Shown: one piece after another, positions 15,730-23,429 of the stretch | Layout: each line of letters starts with the position of its first letter | Numbering within the stretch: position 1 is the first letter of the stretch | Source of the DNA: Gordoniibacillus chartarius | GTDB lineage: Bacteria; Bacillota; Bacilli; Paenibacillales; NBRC-103111 | Assembly (NCBI RefSeq): GCF_042432825.1 | Contig: NZ_JBHLWN010000029.1 | Span: 1-38,723 of the forward strand | Direction: 5' to 3' | Length of the DNA: 38,723 bases | The notes under the pieces: model-generated | Database searches by the model: none | Told to the model about the DNA's origin: nothing | The model's input: the letters and a program-made list of their open reading frames with translations, nothing else | Made by a program: the position numbers and the translations under genes

Positions 15730-16440
15730 ATGGAATTCACAAAGTTCGAGAACCGCAAAATTTATGAAAAAATCGCCACTCACATCGAAAGCCAAATCTT
15801 ATCGGGTGTTCTGAAGCCGGGGGACAAGCTGCCGTCCACGAAGGAGCTGTCCGAGAGCTTCCAGGTCGGCCGGTCGACGATCCGCGAGGCGCTCAGTGCG
15901 CTGAAGGCTAAAGGGCTGCTTGAAATTCATCAAGGAGAAGGCAGCTATGTCAGGCTTGTTGAACCGGACGATGTCAAGCTGCCGAATTTGGAGTCGCTTT
16001 TGCTTGGCAGGCAAGCGGTGCTGGAACTGCTGGAGGCGCGAAAAGCATTGGAGACGGCTAATGCCGGTATCGCTGCACTGAAACGTAACGACGCCGATCT
16101 GGAGGCGTTTAGGCGAGTGCTGGAGGCGATGGAAGCGGGGCTGGGAGACGAAGAGGCCGGAGAGAGGGCCGATGTAGAGTTTCACCGCGTGCTCGCTGCG
16201 GCGACGCATAATTCGATTATGGTTAGGCTGCTGGAGACGATTTCCGGCCAAATGGAGCTGGCGATCCGGGAGACGAGAAGACTGCAAATGTACGCCAGCT
16301 TGGAGGAGTCCAGGCAGCTCTGGAAGGAGCATGCGGCGATCTATGAAGCGGTGCGCGACGGCGATGCGGCGGCGGCCCAGCAGGCGATGCAAGACCACCT
16401 GCTCCATGTGGAGAAGGTGCTGACGGCTTATTTGGCGTAG
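15730..16440 (+). CDS. GntR-family regulator, FadR/FCD subgroup
   Basis: A 236-residue repressor with an N-terminal winged helix (about 10-75; GDKLPSTKELSESFQVGRST then IREALSALKAKGLLEIHQGEGSYV) and a helical FCD ligand domain (about 90-230). The latter includes ELLEARKALETANAGIAA, DVEFHRVLAAATHN and WKEHAAIYEAVRDGDAAAA, with histidines likely to hold a metal. It resembles lactate-responsive LutR/LldR regulators, which usually sit beside lactate permease or lut genes. No such target follows here; a possible operator-promoter is present downstream, but it leads into gene-free DNA. The start has a GGAG site eight bases upstream. Confidence 0.87.
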   Translation: MEFTKFENRKIYEKIATHIESQILSGVLKPGDKLPSTKELSESFQVGRSTIREALSALKAKGLLEIHQGEGSYVRLVEPDDVKLPNLESLLLGRQAVLELLEARKALETANAGIAALKRNDADLEAFRRVLEAMEAGLGDEEAGERADVEFHRVLAAATHNSIMVRLLETISGQMELAIRETRRLQMYASLEESRQLWKEHAAIYEAVRDGDAAAAQQAMQDHLLHVEKVLTAYLA

Positions 16441-16484
16441 ATATTTTTGCGCATTTTTGCAGAATAGGCCTTTTTTTATTCAAC

Positions 16485-16511
16485 TCATCCGATAACCTGA
16501 TAATATGATGA
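16485..16511. promoter_or_regulatory. Possible operator/promoter downstream of the GntR gene
   Basis: TCATC and GATGA arms flank a -10-like TGATAAT. The position just after a FadR-type regulator resembles the controlled promoter of a lost target gene. No open frame follows, so this is weak. Confidence 0.25.
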
Positions 16512-16593
16512 ATTTTGATCAAATGGATAGAGTGCGGGCGATTTTCCAGCAGGCTGCTGCCGGTGATCGGTTATCGGCCAATACACCGCAAAA

Positions 16594-16631
16594 GCGATAT
16601 AGTTGGGCTGAACAGATCCCAGCTGTATCGC
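16594..16631. repeat. Inverted repeat, possible interspersed palindrome
   Basis: GCGATATAGTTGGG at 16594-16607 and CCCAGCTGTATCGC at 16618-16631 pair at 12 of 14 positions with two G-T wobbles as RNA and a 10-base loop. No T-tract follows, so it is not a typical terminator. Confidence 0.55.
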
Positions 16632-16904
16632 CTGCACTTACGTAGGTGTGTGAACGTCAGCTCATTAGATAAGGAATAAAGGATTTTGACACCGCTATTT
16701 TGCTCTGGATTGGAAGTCTTGCCGGAATAGTGGATCGTGGGGGCGTTATTTTTAAGCTTATTGGCGAAAATTGCCTTGTTATCATAAATCAGCGATCGAT
16801 AACGCCTCGAAAGTCCGCTAAGTTTGGATAAAGGGTATGAACCCCCCAAATAGAGCCGTAAAAGTCCGCTAACATCAACCTAGCATCCAGACCGAGCCCG
16901 TCAG

Positions 16905-17185
16905 CACCCCGACCGAACGTCCACGCCGAGTATGTCCAGCAAGCACTCCCGCCAGCATCCGGCAGAACGCTCCCATCGAGCATCTCCACCAAGCACCTCC
17001 TTAGCGTCCCCACCAAGCACCGCCGCCGCAATCCCACCGAACGTTACCACCGAGCATCTCCACCAACCGCCTTCGCCAGCATCCCCATCAAGCGTCCCGG
17101 CAGGCCTTCCCACCAAGCTCTCCCACCAAGCCTTCCCGCCAAGTCCCCCATAACTATCCCACCAACACCTTACCAAGCCCAAATT
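16905..17185. repeat. Degenerate short-period repeat region
   Basis: Imperfect tandem units of about 15 bases built on CCACCAAGCxTC on the plus strand, with strong C bias. The units have drifted, and several out-of-frame changes argue against a coding role. Confidence 0.5.
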
Positions 17186-17295
17186 TCACTCCCCCGCCAC
17201 CACACCCGCCCACACCAATAGGCAACCGCCCGCGTACATTGTTACCAACAAGTCTTTGCTACCAAAGGCGACCATGCATTCATGAGGTGAGGAAC

Positions 17296-17730
17296 ATGTT
17301 CGACGGTTGGGAACGGATGAAGCATTGGCTGCAGTCGGGCGATCAATTTTTTCAGCAGATGCAGGCGCTGTGGCACAACGGTCCGCGGGCCGAGGTGTAC
17401 GAGACCGAGGACAAAGTGAAAGTCGTCATCGAGGCGCCGGGACTCATGACGGCGGCGGGCAAGCATCAATGGGCGGTGCGCGTCGTCGAACAAAGCTTGA
17501 TGCTGCGCGGGAAGCTGCACATGCAGCAATCGGTGCGCAGCGACTACGGACGAACGTACAGCGAACGGCATGATGAACATTTTACGAAAATCATTCCGCT
17601 GCCCGCGCCTGTAGAAAACAAACCGAGCCTGATCCGTTACGATGACGGGCTGGTCACGATCGTACTCAAGAAGCGGAAAGACGTGACGATAGACGAATGG
17701 CACCCGATCGATTTAAACCGCAGAAAATAA
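17296..17730 (+). CDS. Hsp20/alpha-crystallin-like small heat-shock protein
   Basis: ATP-independent holdase-type chaperone of 144 residues. The ATG at 17296 follows GAGGTGAGG. After a short N-terminal arm (about 1-30), the alpha-crystallin domain begins RAEVYETEDKVKVVIEAPGL and ends with DDGLVTIVLKKRK, the usual final strand. The central loop is divergent (a HMQQSVRSDYGRTYSERHDE segment), and no C-terminal IXI motif is seen, so it belongs to the divergent spore/coat-type Hsp20 group rather than the classical one. It is preceded by gene-free DNA and closed by a terminator, so it is probably transcribed alone. Confidence 0.8.
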   Translation: MFDGWERMKHWLQSGDQFFQQMQALWHNGPRAEVYETEDKVKVVIEAPGLMTAAGKHQWAVRVVEQSLMLRGKLHMQQSVRSDYGRTYSERHDEHFTKIIPLPAPVENKPSLIRYDDGLVTIVLKKRKDVTIDEWHPIDLNRRK

Positions 17731-17736
17731 CCCGAA

Positions 17737-17780
17737 GCTCCCCCGGACTGGACCGACTACGCCGACGGGGGAGTCTTTTA
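17737..17780 (+). terminator. Terminator after the Hsp20 gene
   Basis: CTCCCCCG at 17738-17745 pairs with CGGGGGAG at 17766-17773, followed by TCTTTTATT. Confidence 0.7.
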
Positions 17781-17792
17781 TTGCTTGTCAAG

Positions 17793-17819
17793 TGAAACTT
17801 TTTTGAATCGAACGTCGTA
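17793..17819 (+). promoter_or_regulatory. Sigma-W-like promoter of the nfeD-floT operon
   Basis: TGAAAC at 17793-17798 and CGTA at 17816-17819, 17 bases apart, match the sigma-W consensus (TGAAAC, 16-17, CGTA). In Bacillus subtilis the homologous yuaF-floT operon is sigma-W controlled, which supports the call. Confidence 0.65.
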
Positions 17820-17862
17820 TAAAGCATAAGTCAATTTGTCATGGAGGTGACCGATCCAGCCG

Positions 17863-18405
17863 ATGCTCACACTGTACTGGATATGCCTTATTACCGGCGT
17901 TCTGCTCGCGGTGGCGGCGCTGCTGATGGGCGAGGTGCTCAGCCACGCCTTCGGTACGGCGTTCCAAGGAGCAGGAGATGCGCATGCTTTTCCGTTCCTG
18001 CAGCCGGTCGCCATCGTCAGCGGTGTTACCGCTTTCGGCGCTTGCGGCTTGCTGCTGACCCGTTATACTGGTCTGGCGCCCGTAACCGCCCTAATTTTAT
18101 CCGCCATTGGAGCGATCGGTTTGACGTTGGCGATCGCGTTCCTGTACGTCAGACCGATGCAGCGCGGGGAGAACTCGACCGGCTTCTCCGAGCAGGACCT
18201 TGCCGGCACGATCGGCGAGATCACGATTCCGGTCCCCGGAAGCGGGTATGGAGAGATTATGGTCAAGGTCGGCGCCTCCTTCACGAACCAGATCGCGGCG
18301 TCCTTCGACGGAGTGCCGATTCCCGCCGGCTCCAGAGCCGTCGTCGTAAGTGTGCGCGATCGCGTGCTGTACGTGTCTCCGCTCGGAGACGAACTCAACT
18401 CATAA
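17863..18405 (+). CDS. yuaF: NfeD-family membrane protein, YuaF-like flotillin partner
   Basis: Membrane protein of 180 residues with three hydrophobic segments (about 4-24, 46-66 and 70-94) and a C-terminal soluble OB-fold domain (about 110-175: LAGTIGEITIPVPGSGYGEI to VIPAG-like PIPAGSRAVVV and VLYVSPL). Such NfeD proteins are encoded beside flotillins and work with them in membrane microdomains. The start lies 12 bases after GGAGGTGA, a slightly long spacing. It ends 16 bases before floT, so the two are cotranscribed from the sigma-W-like promoter. The gene name is by analogy with Bacillus subtilis. Confidence 0.82.
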   Translation: MLTLYWICLITGVLLAVAALLMGEVLSHAFGTAFQGAGDAHAFPFLQPVAIVSGVTAFGACGLLLTRYTGLAPVTALILSAIGAIGLTLAIAFLYVRPMQRGENSTGFSEQDLAGTIGEITIPVPGSGYGEIMVKVGASFTNQIAASFDGVPIPAGSRAVVVSVRDRVLYVSPLGDELNS

Positions 18406-18421
18406 GGAGAGAGGCGAAGTT

Positions 18422-19879
18422 ATGGATTCCACTATACTGATCATTCCGGGTATTGTCGTTGCGGTGTTCGTTATTCTGGGATTGGCGTTCTGGGCGAGGT
18501 ATAAGACGGTGTCGCCGGATGAAGCGATGATTGTGACCGGCTCGTTCCTCGGCAGCCGCAACGTCTCCGAGGACGAAACCGGCCGCAAGATCAAAATTAT
18601 CCGCGGCGGCGGCGCGTTTATTTTACCGGTATTCCAGCAGGCGCAGTTCTTATCCTTGTTATCTCATAAGCTGGACGTGACGACACCTGAGGTTTATACC
18701 GAACAAGGGGTGCCCGTCATCACCGATGCGGTAGCGATTATCAAAATCGGCGGTTCCGTCGAAGACGTCGCCACGGCCGCGGAGCAGTTCCTCGGCAAGC
18801 CGATCGAAGCGCTGAAGGGTGAAGCGCAGGAAGTGCTGGAAGGCCATCTGCGAGCCATTCTCGGCTCGATGACCGTGGAAGAGGTGTACCGCAACCGCGA
18901 CAAGTTCGCCCAGGAAGTGCAGGGAGTAGCGGCCCGCGACCTGAAGAAAATGGGGCTGCAGATCGTCTCCTTCACGATCAAGGATGTGCGCGACAAGCAC
19001 GGTTATTTGGAGGCGCTCGGCAAGCCGCGCATCGCCGCCGTGAAGCGGGACGCCGATATCGCTGAAGCGGAAGCGGTACGGGACTCACGCATTCAGAAGG
19101 CAAGAGCGGAAGAGGAAGGACAGAAGGCCGAGCTGCTGCGCGATACGAACATTGCCGAAGCGTCGAAGGAAAAAGAGCTGAAGGTCGCCTCGTTCAAGAA
19201 GGAACAGGACCTTGCCAAAGCGGAAGCCGACCAGGCTTATTCAATCCAGGAGGCGCGCTCCAAGCAGAGCGTCGTCGAGGAGCAAATGAAGATCGAGCTC
19301 GTGCGCAAGGAGCGGGAAATCGATCTGGAGGCGAAGGAAATCATCCGCCGCGAGAAGCAGTACGACGCGGAAGTGAAGAAGAAGGCGGACGCCGACAAAT
19401 ATGCCGTCGAGCAGGCGGCGGAAGCGGACAAAACGCGCAAGCTGCTTGAGGCTGACGCGCTTCGCTACCGGATTGAAGCCGAAGCGAAAGGGCAGGCGGA
19501 GCAGAAGCGCTTGGAAGGTCTTGCGATCGCCGAAGCCGAGAAGGCGAAAGGTACGGCGGAGGCGGAGGTTGTCCGGCTGCGCGGTCTCGCCGAGGCGGAA
19601 GCGAAGCAGAAGCTGGCCGAGGCGTTCGAGAAGTTCGGCGAGGCGGCGGTTCTCGACATTATCGTCAAGATGCTGCCGGAGCTGGCCGGACGCATCGCCG
19701 AGCCGATCCGGGCGATCGACAAGCTGACCGTCGTCGATACCGGCAACGGCGAAGGCGCCGCCCGCGTGTCCAACTACGTGACGCAGCTAATGGCGACGGC
19801 TCCGGAGATGCTGAAGGACGTGTCGGGGATCGACGTGAACCAGCTGATGCGAAACTTAACGAATAAGTCCGGGCGTTAA
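18422..19879 (+). CDS. floT: Flotillin, SPFH-domain membrane microdomain scaffold
   Basis: Scaffold protein of functional membrane microdomains, involved in membrane fluidity and envelope stress. The ATG at 18422 follows AAGGAGAG and gives 485 residues. An N-terminal hydrophobic hairpin (about 4-24) anchors it, followed by an SPFH/PHB domain (about 30-215, including ARYKTVSPDEAMIVTG and FTIKDVRDKHGYLEALGKPR). A long Glu/Ala/Lys-rich coiled coil (about 215-400) with repeated EAEAxG motifs and a C-terminal region ending with KDVSGIDVNQLMRNLTN follow. It matches FloT/YuaG rather than FloA in length and in its yuaF neighbour. Confidence 0.93.
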   Translation: MDSTILIIPGIVVAVFVILGLAFWARYKTVSPDEAMIVTGSFLGSRNVSEDETGRKIKIIRGGGAFILPVFQQAQFLSLLSHKLDVTTPEVYTEQGVPVITDAVAIIKIGGSVEDVATAAEQFLGKPIEALKGEAQEVLEGHLRAILGSMTVEEVYRNRDKFAQEVQGVAARDLKKMGLQIVSFTIKDVRDKHGYLEALGKPRIAAVKRDADIAEAEAVRDSRIQKARAEEEGQKAELLRDTNIAEASKEKELKVASFKKEQDLAKAEADQAYSIQEARSKQSVVEEQMKIELVRKEREIDLEAKEIIRREKQYDAEVKKKADADKYAVEQAAEADKTRKLLEADALRYRIEAEAKGQAEQKRLEGLAIAEAEKAKGTAEAEVVRLRGLAEAEAKQKLAEAFEKFGEAAVLDIIVKMLPELAGRIAEPIRAIDKLTVVDTGNGEGAARVSNYVTQLMATAPEMLKDVSGIDVNQLMRNLTNKSGR

Positions 19880-19921
19880 GAGAAGCCGGATCCCGCCAGC
19901 ATCGCAATAACGTTAACGATA

Positions 19922-19960
19922 AGAGCCCGGTCCGCGGCAGTAGCGCGTGTTCCGGGCTCT
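19922..19960. terminator. Hairpin between floT and the convergent small gene
   Basis: Perfect 9-bp stem AGAGCCCGG/CCGGGCTCT with a 21-base loop, placed between converging genes. Neither side has a long T-tract, so it is a weak bidirectional terminator. Confidence 0.5.
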
Positions 19961-19977
19961 CGGTTCATGCTCCCGTC

Positions 19978-20175
19978 TCAGCCTTTAGGCGGGATGGAGC
20001 ATTTATTTTCGATGAAGGAAATTTGGTTGATCAGCCGGTTGTACTGCTCCTGCTCCTCCAGAGTCGGCTGACGGCCCTGCGAGGAGGCCTGCATCTCACG
20101 CAGCTCTTCCTTAAGAGCATGCAGATCGGCCCCGGCGTTCGAGCAATCGTAGCTGCTTTCCAAGTTGTCGATCAT
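19978..20175 (-). CDS. Small hydrophilic protein of 65 residues
   Basis: Unrecognised. The product is acidic and mostly helical, with heptad-like LHALKEELREMQ and LEEQEQYNRLINQISFIENKC segments and two cysteines (about residues 11 and 59). No signal or membrane segment. The ATG lies ten bases after AAGGAG. It is the second gene of a two-gene unit; a 30-residue ORF ends 15 bases upstream, with the ribosome-binding site in the gap. Confidence 0.65.
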   Translation of the reverse strand: MIDNLESSYDCSNAGADLHALKEELREMQASSQGRQPTLEEQEQYNRLINQISFIENKCSIPPKG

Positions 20176-20190
20176 TTCGGGAACGCTCCT

Positions 20191-20283
20191 TTATTTGGAG
20201 TTGCCTTTGTCGGTGTTGCCGCTCTTGTCGGACGTGCGGGTCGTCGTGTTTTGATTGGCATGTCCTTGCTGTTTGTCAGCCAT
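20191..20283 (-). CDS. Very small Asn/Thr/Lys-rich protein of 30 residues
   Basis: A 30-codon ORF starting MADKQQGHANQNTTT and ending NTDKGNSK. It has an AAGGGGGG ribosome-binding site eight bases upstream of the ATG and a well-placed stop 15 bases before the 65-residue gene. The composition (Asp, Lys, Asn, Thr, Gly, no hydrophobic core) recalls minor small acid-soluble spore proteins, but I recognise no named family. It is too short for ordinary gene finders. Confidence 0.5.
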   Translation of the reverse strand: MADKQQGHANQNTTTRTSDKSGNTDKGNSK

Positions 20284-20410
20284 TGCCGAATTCCCCCCTT
20301 ATCGTCAGAAAATGCAGGAACGATATTACCCGACTAGTGTGCGATTACGTAAGGCCGCCTATGCAAGCTCTTAAGGGGTAAATTCGGTATTCCGCATGGG
20401 AGGCGAAGAA

Positions 20411-20629
20411 GTGTTCAAGCGATACAAGCTGATTCCGGTTTTGCTGATCCTGCTGGTTATCTGCATGCCGGTCTGGCAATGGGGAAACGTGCGGGCCGAT
20501 CCGAACGCAATGGACCTTCGGACATCACTAAGCATTATAGGCTTTCTCGGCACCGTCTTTTTCTCTTCAGCAGCATTGCTGTTAGCGGGATTAGCATGGA
20601 TGATCAAGAGAAACTCGGCCCGCCCATAA
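20411..20629 (+). CDS. Small two-helix membrane protein of 72 residues
   Basis: Unrecognised. The GTG at 20411 is chosen because GGAGG lies seven bases upstream; an in-frame ATG at 20396 has no ribosome-binding site and covers that element. Two hydrophobic segments (about residues 7-23 and 41-64) flank a short external loop WGNVRADPNAMDLRT, and the C-terminus is basic (IKRNSARP). The shape suggests a small integral membrane protein or subunit. It converges on a 59-residue gene across a shared hairpin. Confidence 0.6.
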   Translation: MFKRYKLIPVLLILLVICMPVWQWGNVRADPNAMDLRTSLSIIGFLGTVFFSSAALLLAGLAWMIKRNSARP

Positions 20630-20631
20630 AA

Positions 20632-20688
20632 ATAAGACCCGTTCCATCCGCGCCAAGCGGGGGAAGGGTCTTCTTCTTGTGCAATCGA
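20632..20688. terminator. Bidirectional terminator between two small genes
   Basis: AAGACCC-TTCC pairs with GGAAGGGTCTT with one bulged base. On the plus strand it is followed by a TCTTCTTG pyrimidine run, and on the minus strand by TTATTTTTATG. Confidence 0.65.
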
Positions 20689-20694
20689 CGCCGG

Positions 20695-20874
20695 TTAGTT
20701 GCCGGACGCAGTCAACATTTTGTTCTCGATAGAGCGCTTAATTTTCTTGATGGCTTGGGTTTCCAACTGGTGGTTGAGCACGAATTTGCTGCCGGCCAGC
20801 GCCAGCGCTTCCTTCAGCGTGAGTTCGACCGTAATGGGCTCTTCTCCATGGGCAATTTCCAGTTTCTCACTCAT
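20695..20874 (-). CDS. Small protein of 59 residues
   Basis: Unrecognised family. The product begins MSEKLEIAHGEEPITVELTL and continues KEALALAGSKFVLNHQLETQ, AIKKIKRSIENKMLTASGN. It is soluble and amphipathic, with a basic C-terminal helix and no cysteine. The ATG at 20874 is preceded by GGAGGGTGA at good spacing, and a terminator hairpin lies just beyond the stop. The ordered start, ribosome-binding site and terminator make this a credible gene despite its length. Confidence 0.6.
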   Translation of the reverse strand: MSEKLEIAHGEEPITVELTLKEALALAGSKFVLNHQLETQAIKKIKRSIENKMLTASGN

Positions 20875-20990
20875 GTCTTATCACCCTCCATCTTGATAAA
20901 ACCTTGGCAATGCTTACTTTTAATATAACACACCATGTCAGGTTAATCAAGTGGAACTGGAAAATGAAAGCGCCTAATTTTTCGTCGCAC

Positions 20991-21015
20991 TAGCCCCTTG
21001 GAGGGGCTATTTTTG
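20991..21015 (+). terminator. Hairpin overlapping the permease stop, plus-strand terminator form
   Basis: TAGCCCC/GGGGCTA with an inner TTGGA loop, followed by TTTTTG on the plus strand. The arm includes the minus-strand stop codon at 21007-21009. No plus-strand gene precedes it, so its role is unclear. Confidence 0.4.
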
Positions 21016-22098
21016 TTCGTATTCTCCGACTGGAAGCCGGATCCAGCGCTGCAAGTGTCCTTGATCGAGAAGCGCCTTGATCGTAATGATCAAGATCGGT
21101 GCAAGGAACAATCCGGCTACGCCGAATAGGGAGAGCGAGATAATAATGAACGACAGCATCGTGAATGCGGATACGCCGAGCGAGTCGCCTGTAATCTTAG
21201 GCTCCGATATTTGCCGTACGACCATGGTAATTACCAGTAACACGGTAAGCGCGATAGCGAGCTTCGTGTTGCCGACGATGAGCAAGTACAAAATCCATGG
21301 AATGAATAACACAGGCACGCCGAGCAGCGGCAAAATATCGAAGATGGCGGACAGCACGGCGAGAGTAAACGCATTGCTGACGCCGAGTACGAGCAATCCG
21401 ATGAAGATAAGGAAGAACGTAATCGAAATGAGCTTCAGCTGCGCTTTCAAATAAGTGACGATTCCCTTGATCACATTTTCACGCAAAAACTGAAAAACCG
21501 CCTTGAACGTGCTCGGTGTCCGCTCTTCGGCAAGTCTTTTCCACGTATCGATCTCGATGCTTAAGAAATAAGCCAAAATAATGCCGATGACAAAATTGAC
21601 GACAAAGGTAGAAACGGAAGTCAGCAGCCCGACTAACGTTGTCAGGAAGTTCTTGGCGATCGTTGTCAAATAGGCGACCAGTCTGCCCGCATATTCTTTG
21701 ATGTTGTTGACGACTTCCTCCGGCAGCGCTTGATACCGCTCGTTGATTTCTTCGGCGCGCAGCGCAATCTGTTCTTGAAGCAGTATCGTATAATCGCCGA
21801 ACTTCGCGGATATGGCGATCGTCTGCGATACCATAAGGACGCCGGCTCCCGTTAAGGCGCTGAGAATGACGAGAACGAATATGAGCGTGGAGATCGCCGA
21901 GGCAATCGACTTCTTGATGCCGCGGCGATTCATGAAGCGGGCGAACGGTTCGATGATCAGATAGATGACGAACGCCAGGAAGATCGGCGTCGCGATCCGA
22001 TACAAATAGCTGAACAGCAGCATGAAAATATAAACGGTGAACAGCAGGATCGCAATATCGAATGCGGTGCGCCAATATTTGCGCCAAAACAAAATCAT
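21007..22098 (-). CDS. AI-2E family (DUF20) membrane permease
   Basis: A 363-residue transporter of the AI-2E/PerM family. The usual layout is visible: hydrophobic pairs at the N-terminus (about 12-50 and 67-90), a long soluble middle (about 95-150, EINERYQALPEEVVNNIKEY), and four or more C-terminal segments. Typical motifs are FLAFVIYLIIEPF near the start and SDSLGVSAFTM-like ITGDSLGVSAFTMLSFIIIS near the end. Substrates in this family range from AI-2 to Na+/H+ exchange, so none is assigned. The ATG at 22098 is chosen because an extended frame would overlap map. It lies 22 bases after the map stop, so the two form an operon. Confidence 0.85.
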   Translation of the reverse strand: MILFWRKYWRTAFDIAILLFTVYIFMLLFSYLYRIATPIFLAFVIYLIIEPFARFMNRRGIKKSIASAISTLIFVLVILSALTGAGVLMVSQTIAISAKFGDYTILLQEQIALRAEEINERYQALPEEVVNNIKEYAGRLVAYLTTIAKNFLTTLVGLLTSVSTFVVNFVIGIILAYFLSIEIDTWKRLAEERTPSTFKAVFQFLRENVIKGIVTYLKAQLKLISITFFLIFIGLLVLGVSNAFTLAVLSAIFDILPLLGVPVLFIPWILYLLIVGNTKLAIALTVLLVITMVVRQISEPKITGDSLGVSAFTMLSFIIISLSLFGVAGLFLAPILIITIKALLDQGHLQRWIRLPVGEYEQK

Positions 22099-22120
22099 GT
22101 TCGAAGAACACCTCGGATTG

Positions 22121-22879
22121 TTAGGAGATAGGGTCTTGCTCCGTAAGAATGAGCGGACCGTCCGCCGTAATCGCAATGGTGTGTTCGTATTGGGCGGATA
22201 AGGAGCCGTCGATCGTCCGCGCCGTCCAGCCGTCGGCATCGACCTTCGTATGGTAAGCGCCGACGTTGAGCATAGGCTCGATCGTAATGGTCATGCCTTC
22301 CTTGAGGCGAGGACCGCGTCCCGGAGGGCCATAATGCGGCACCTGCGGCTCTTCGTGAATGCTGCGCCCGAGCCCGTGGCCGATAAAGTCGCGTACGACG
22401 GAGAACCCCTGCGATTCCGCATAGGTCTGGATCGCATGGGAAATGTCGCCGATCCGGTTGCCGATGACGGCTTTCTCAATGCCGCGGTACATCGATTCTT
22501 TGGTCACCTTCAGCAGCTTGTCGGCCACCGGAGAGACGTTCCCGACCGCATAAGACCATGCCGAGTCGGCCAGCCAGCCATCGAGGTTCACGACCATATC
22601 GATCGTAACGATGTCGCCGTCCTTCAGCTCGTAAGGCCCCGGGAAGCCGTGGCAGATAACGTCGTTGACCGAGGCGCAAGTGGCGTATTGATAGCCCTTA
22701 TAGCCCTTCTGCTCGGGAGTGGCGCCGTGCTCGGCCAAGTACCGGTCAACGAATTGATCGATATACGCCGTCGTGACGCCGGGTTTAATCAGCTTGCGGA
22801 TTTCTTTATGGCAGGAGGCCAGAAGCCGGCCGGCCTTGTGCATTTTTTCAATTTCATCTTTTGTTTTTAATGTGATCAT
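22121..22879 (-). CDS. map: Methionine aminopeptidase, type I
   Basis: Removes the initiator methionine from new proteins in the cytoplasm. The 252-residue enzyme has all metal ligands at the expected spacing: Asp 94 (TIDMV), Asp 105 (ADSAWSY), His 168 (GHGLG), Glu 201 (IEPML) and Glu 232 (YEHT), plus His 77 (CHGFP). The ATG follows AGGTGA by nine bases. Here it is upstream of an AI-2E permease rather than in the ribosomal secY-adk-map cluster, so it is probably an additional or relocated copy, as in Bacillus subtilis mapB (inference). Confidence 0.95.
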   Translation of the reverse strand: MITLKTKDEIEKMHKAGRLLASCHKEIRKLIKPGVTTAYIDQFVDRYLAEHGATPEQKGYKGYQYATCASVNDVICHGFPGPYELKDGDIVTIDMVVNLDGWLADSAWSYAVGNVSPVADKLLKVTKESMYRGIEKAVIGNRIGDISHAIQTYAESQGFSVVRDFIGHGLGRSIHEEPQVPHYGPPGRGPRLKEGMTITIEPMLNVGAYHTKVDADGWTARTIDGSLSAQYEHTIAITADGPLILTEQDPIS

Positions 22880-22916
22880 GCTGTGAATTCACCTGTTCCT
22901 TTCTGCTTCCATACAT

Positions 22917-23282
22917 TCATGTCCATTTGGCAGCCCAAAGTTTCATTTCTTTCAAAATTTGATGCAAGTCCTCGCCCTTAGGCGTAAGCGAGTACTCGAC
23001 CGTGACGGGCACGGTAGGGTAAGCGGTGCGTTCGATGACTCCCTGCTCCTCGAGATGGCGAAGCGTATCCGTGAGCGACTTCGGATTGATGCCTCCGACT
23101 TTGCGCTGCAGCTCGCCGAATCGTTTCTTGCCGCCGAACAGCTCGCGCAGCACAAGAAACGACCATTTGCCGCCGATGACATCCAGGGTTTTCTCAATGT
23201 TGCAGTCGATGACGGTCGGCTGACGCGGCACATAGCTGTTCGGAATCGGGCCTGCCGGCGGCTCCTTCTTCAATGCGACCAT
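22917..23282 (-). CDS. HxlR-family winged-helix regulator
   Basis: A 121-residue MarR-like DNA-binding protein. The ATG at 23282 is chosen because GGAG lies eight bases upstream; an in-frame GTG at 23291 is too close to it. The HxlR core is clear: DCNIEKTLDVIGGKWSFLVL with the conserved cysteine used for redox or electrophile sensing in YodB/HypR-type members, then GGKKRFGELQRKVGGINPKS, and the wing TVPVTVEYSLTPKGEDL. A palindrome sits 36 bases upstream, which suggests autoregulation. The FosB gene lies upstream on the same strand. Confidence 0.88.
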   Translation of the reverse strand: MVALKKEPPAGPIPNSYVPRQPTVIDCNIEKTLDVIGGKWSFLVLRELFGGKKRFGELQRKVGGINPKSLTDTLRHLEEQGVIERTAYPTVPVTVEYSLTPKGEDLHQILKEMKLWAAKWT

Positions 23283-23317
23283 GGGGAACACTCCTTTCCG
23301 CTTGAATTGGCAAGTTA

Positions 23318-23333
23318 CTTACCATAAGGTAAG
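23318..23333. promoter_or_regulatory. Palindrome upstream of the HxlR gene, candidate operator
   Basis: CTTACC-ATAA-GGTAAG is a perfect 6-bp palindrome within the longer imperfect GCAAGTTACTTACC/GGTAAGCAGCTTTGC. Its placement upstream of an HxlR gene and its form are as expected for an HxlR operator. Confidence 0.55.
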
Positions 23334-23429
23334 CAGCTTTGCGATTTGCTATTACATAAAGATTGAAACGCTACTTTCCATAGTAAAGAAATGCAAGCGA
23401 AATAGCAACTATGCCAAAGCAAATGGGGG

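Larger units (their letters stand above)
16512..17295. other. Gene-free region with a palindrome and degenerate repeats
   Basis: About 780 bases with no gene having a ribosome-binding site and family resemblance. It holds a 14-bp inverted repeat (16594-16631), a 12-base direct repeat AAAGTCCGCTAA at 16810 and 16861, and a C-rich stretch (about 16905-17185) of imperfect short repeats built around CCACCAAGC. Open frames on both strands here are low-complexity. Confidence 0.6.

Noticed and set aside
15115..15795. Minus-strand frame covering the gene-free stretch before the DUF1232 gene
   Set aside because: It runs antisense through both the DUF1232 gene and the start of the GntR gene and shows no domain.
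16901..17182. Minus-strand Gly/Trp-rich frame and plus-strand Ser/Pro-rich frame in the C-rich repeat region
   Set aside because: Low-complexity by-products of the degenerate short repeat; no ribosome-binding sites.
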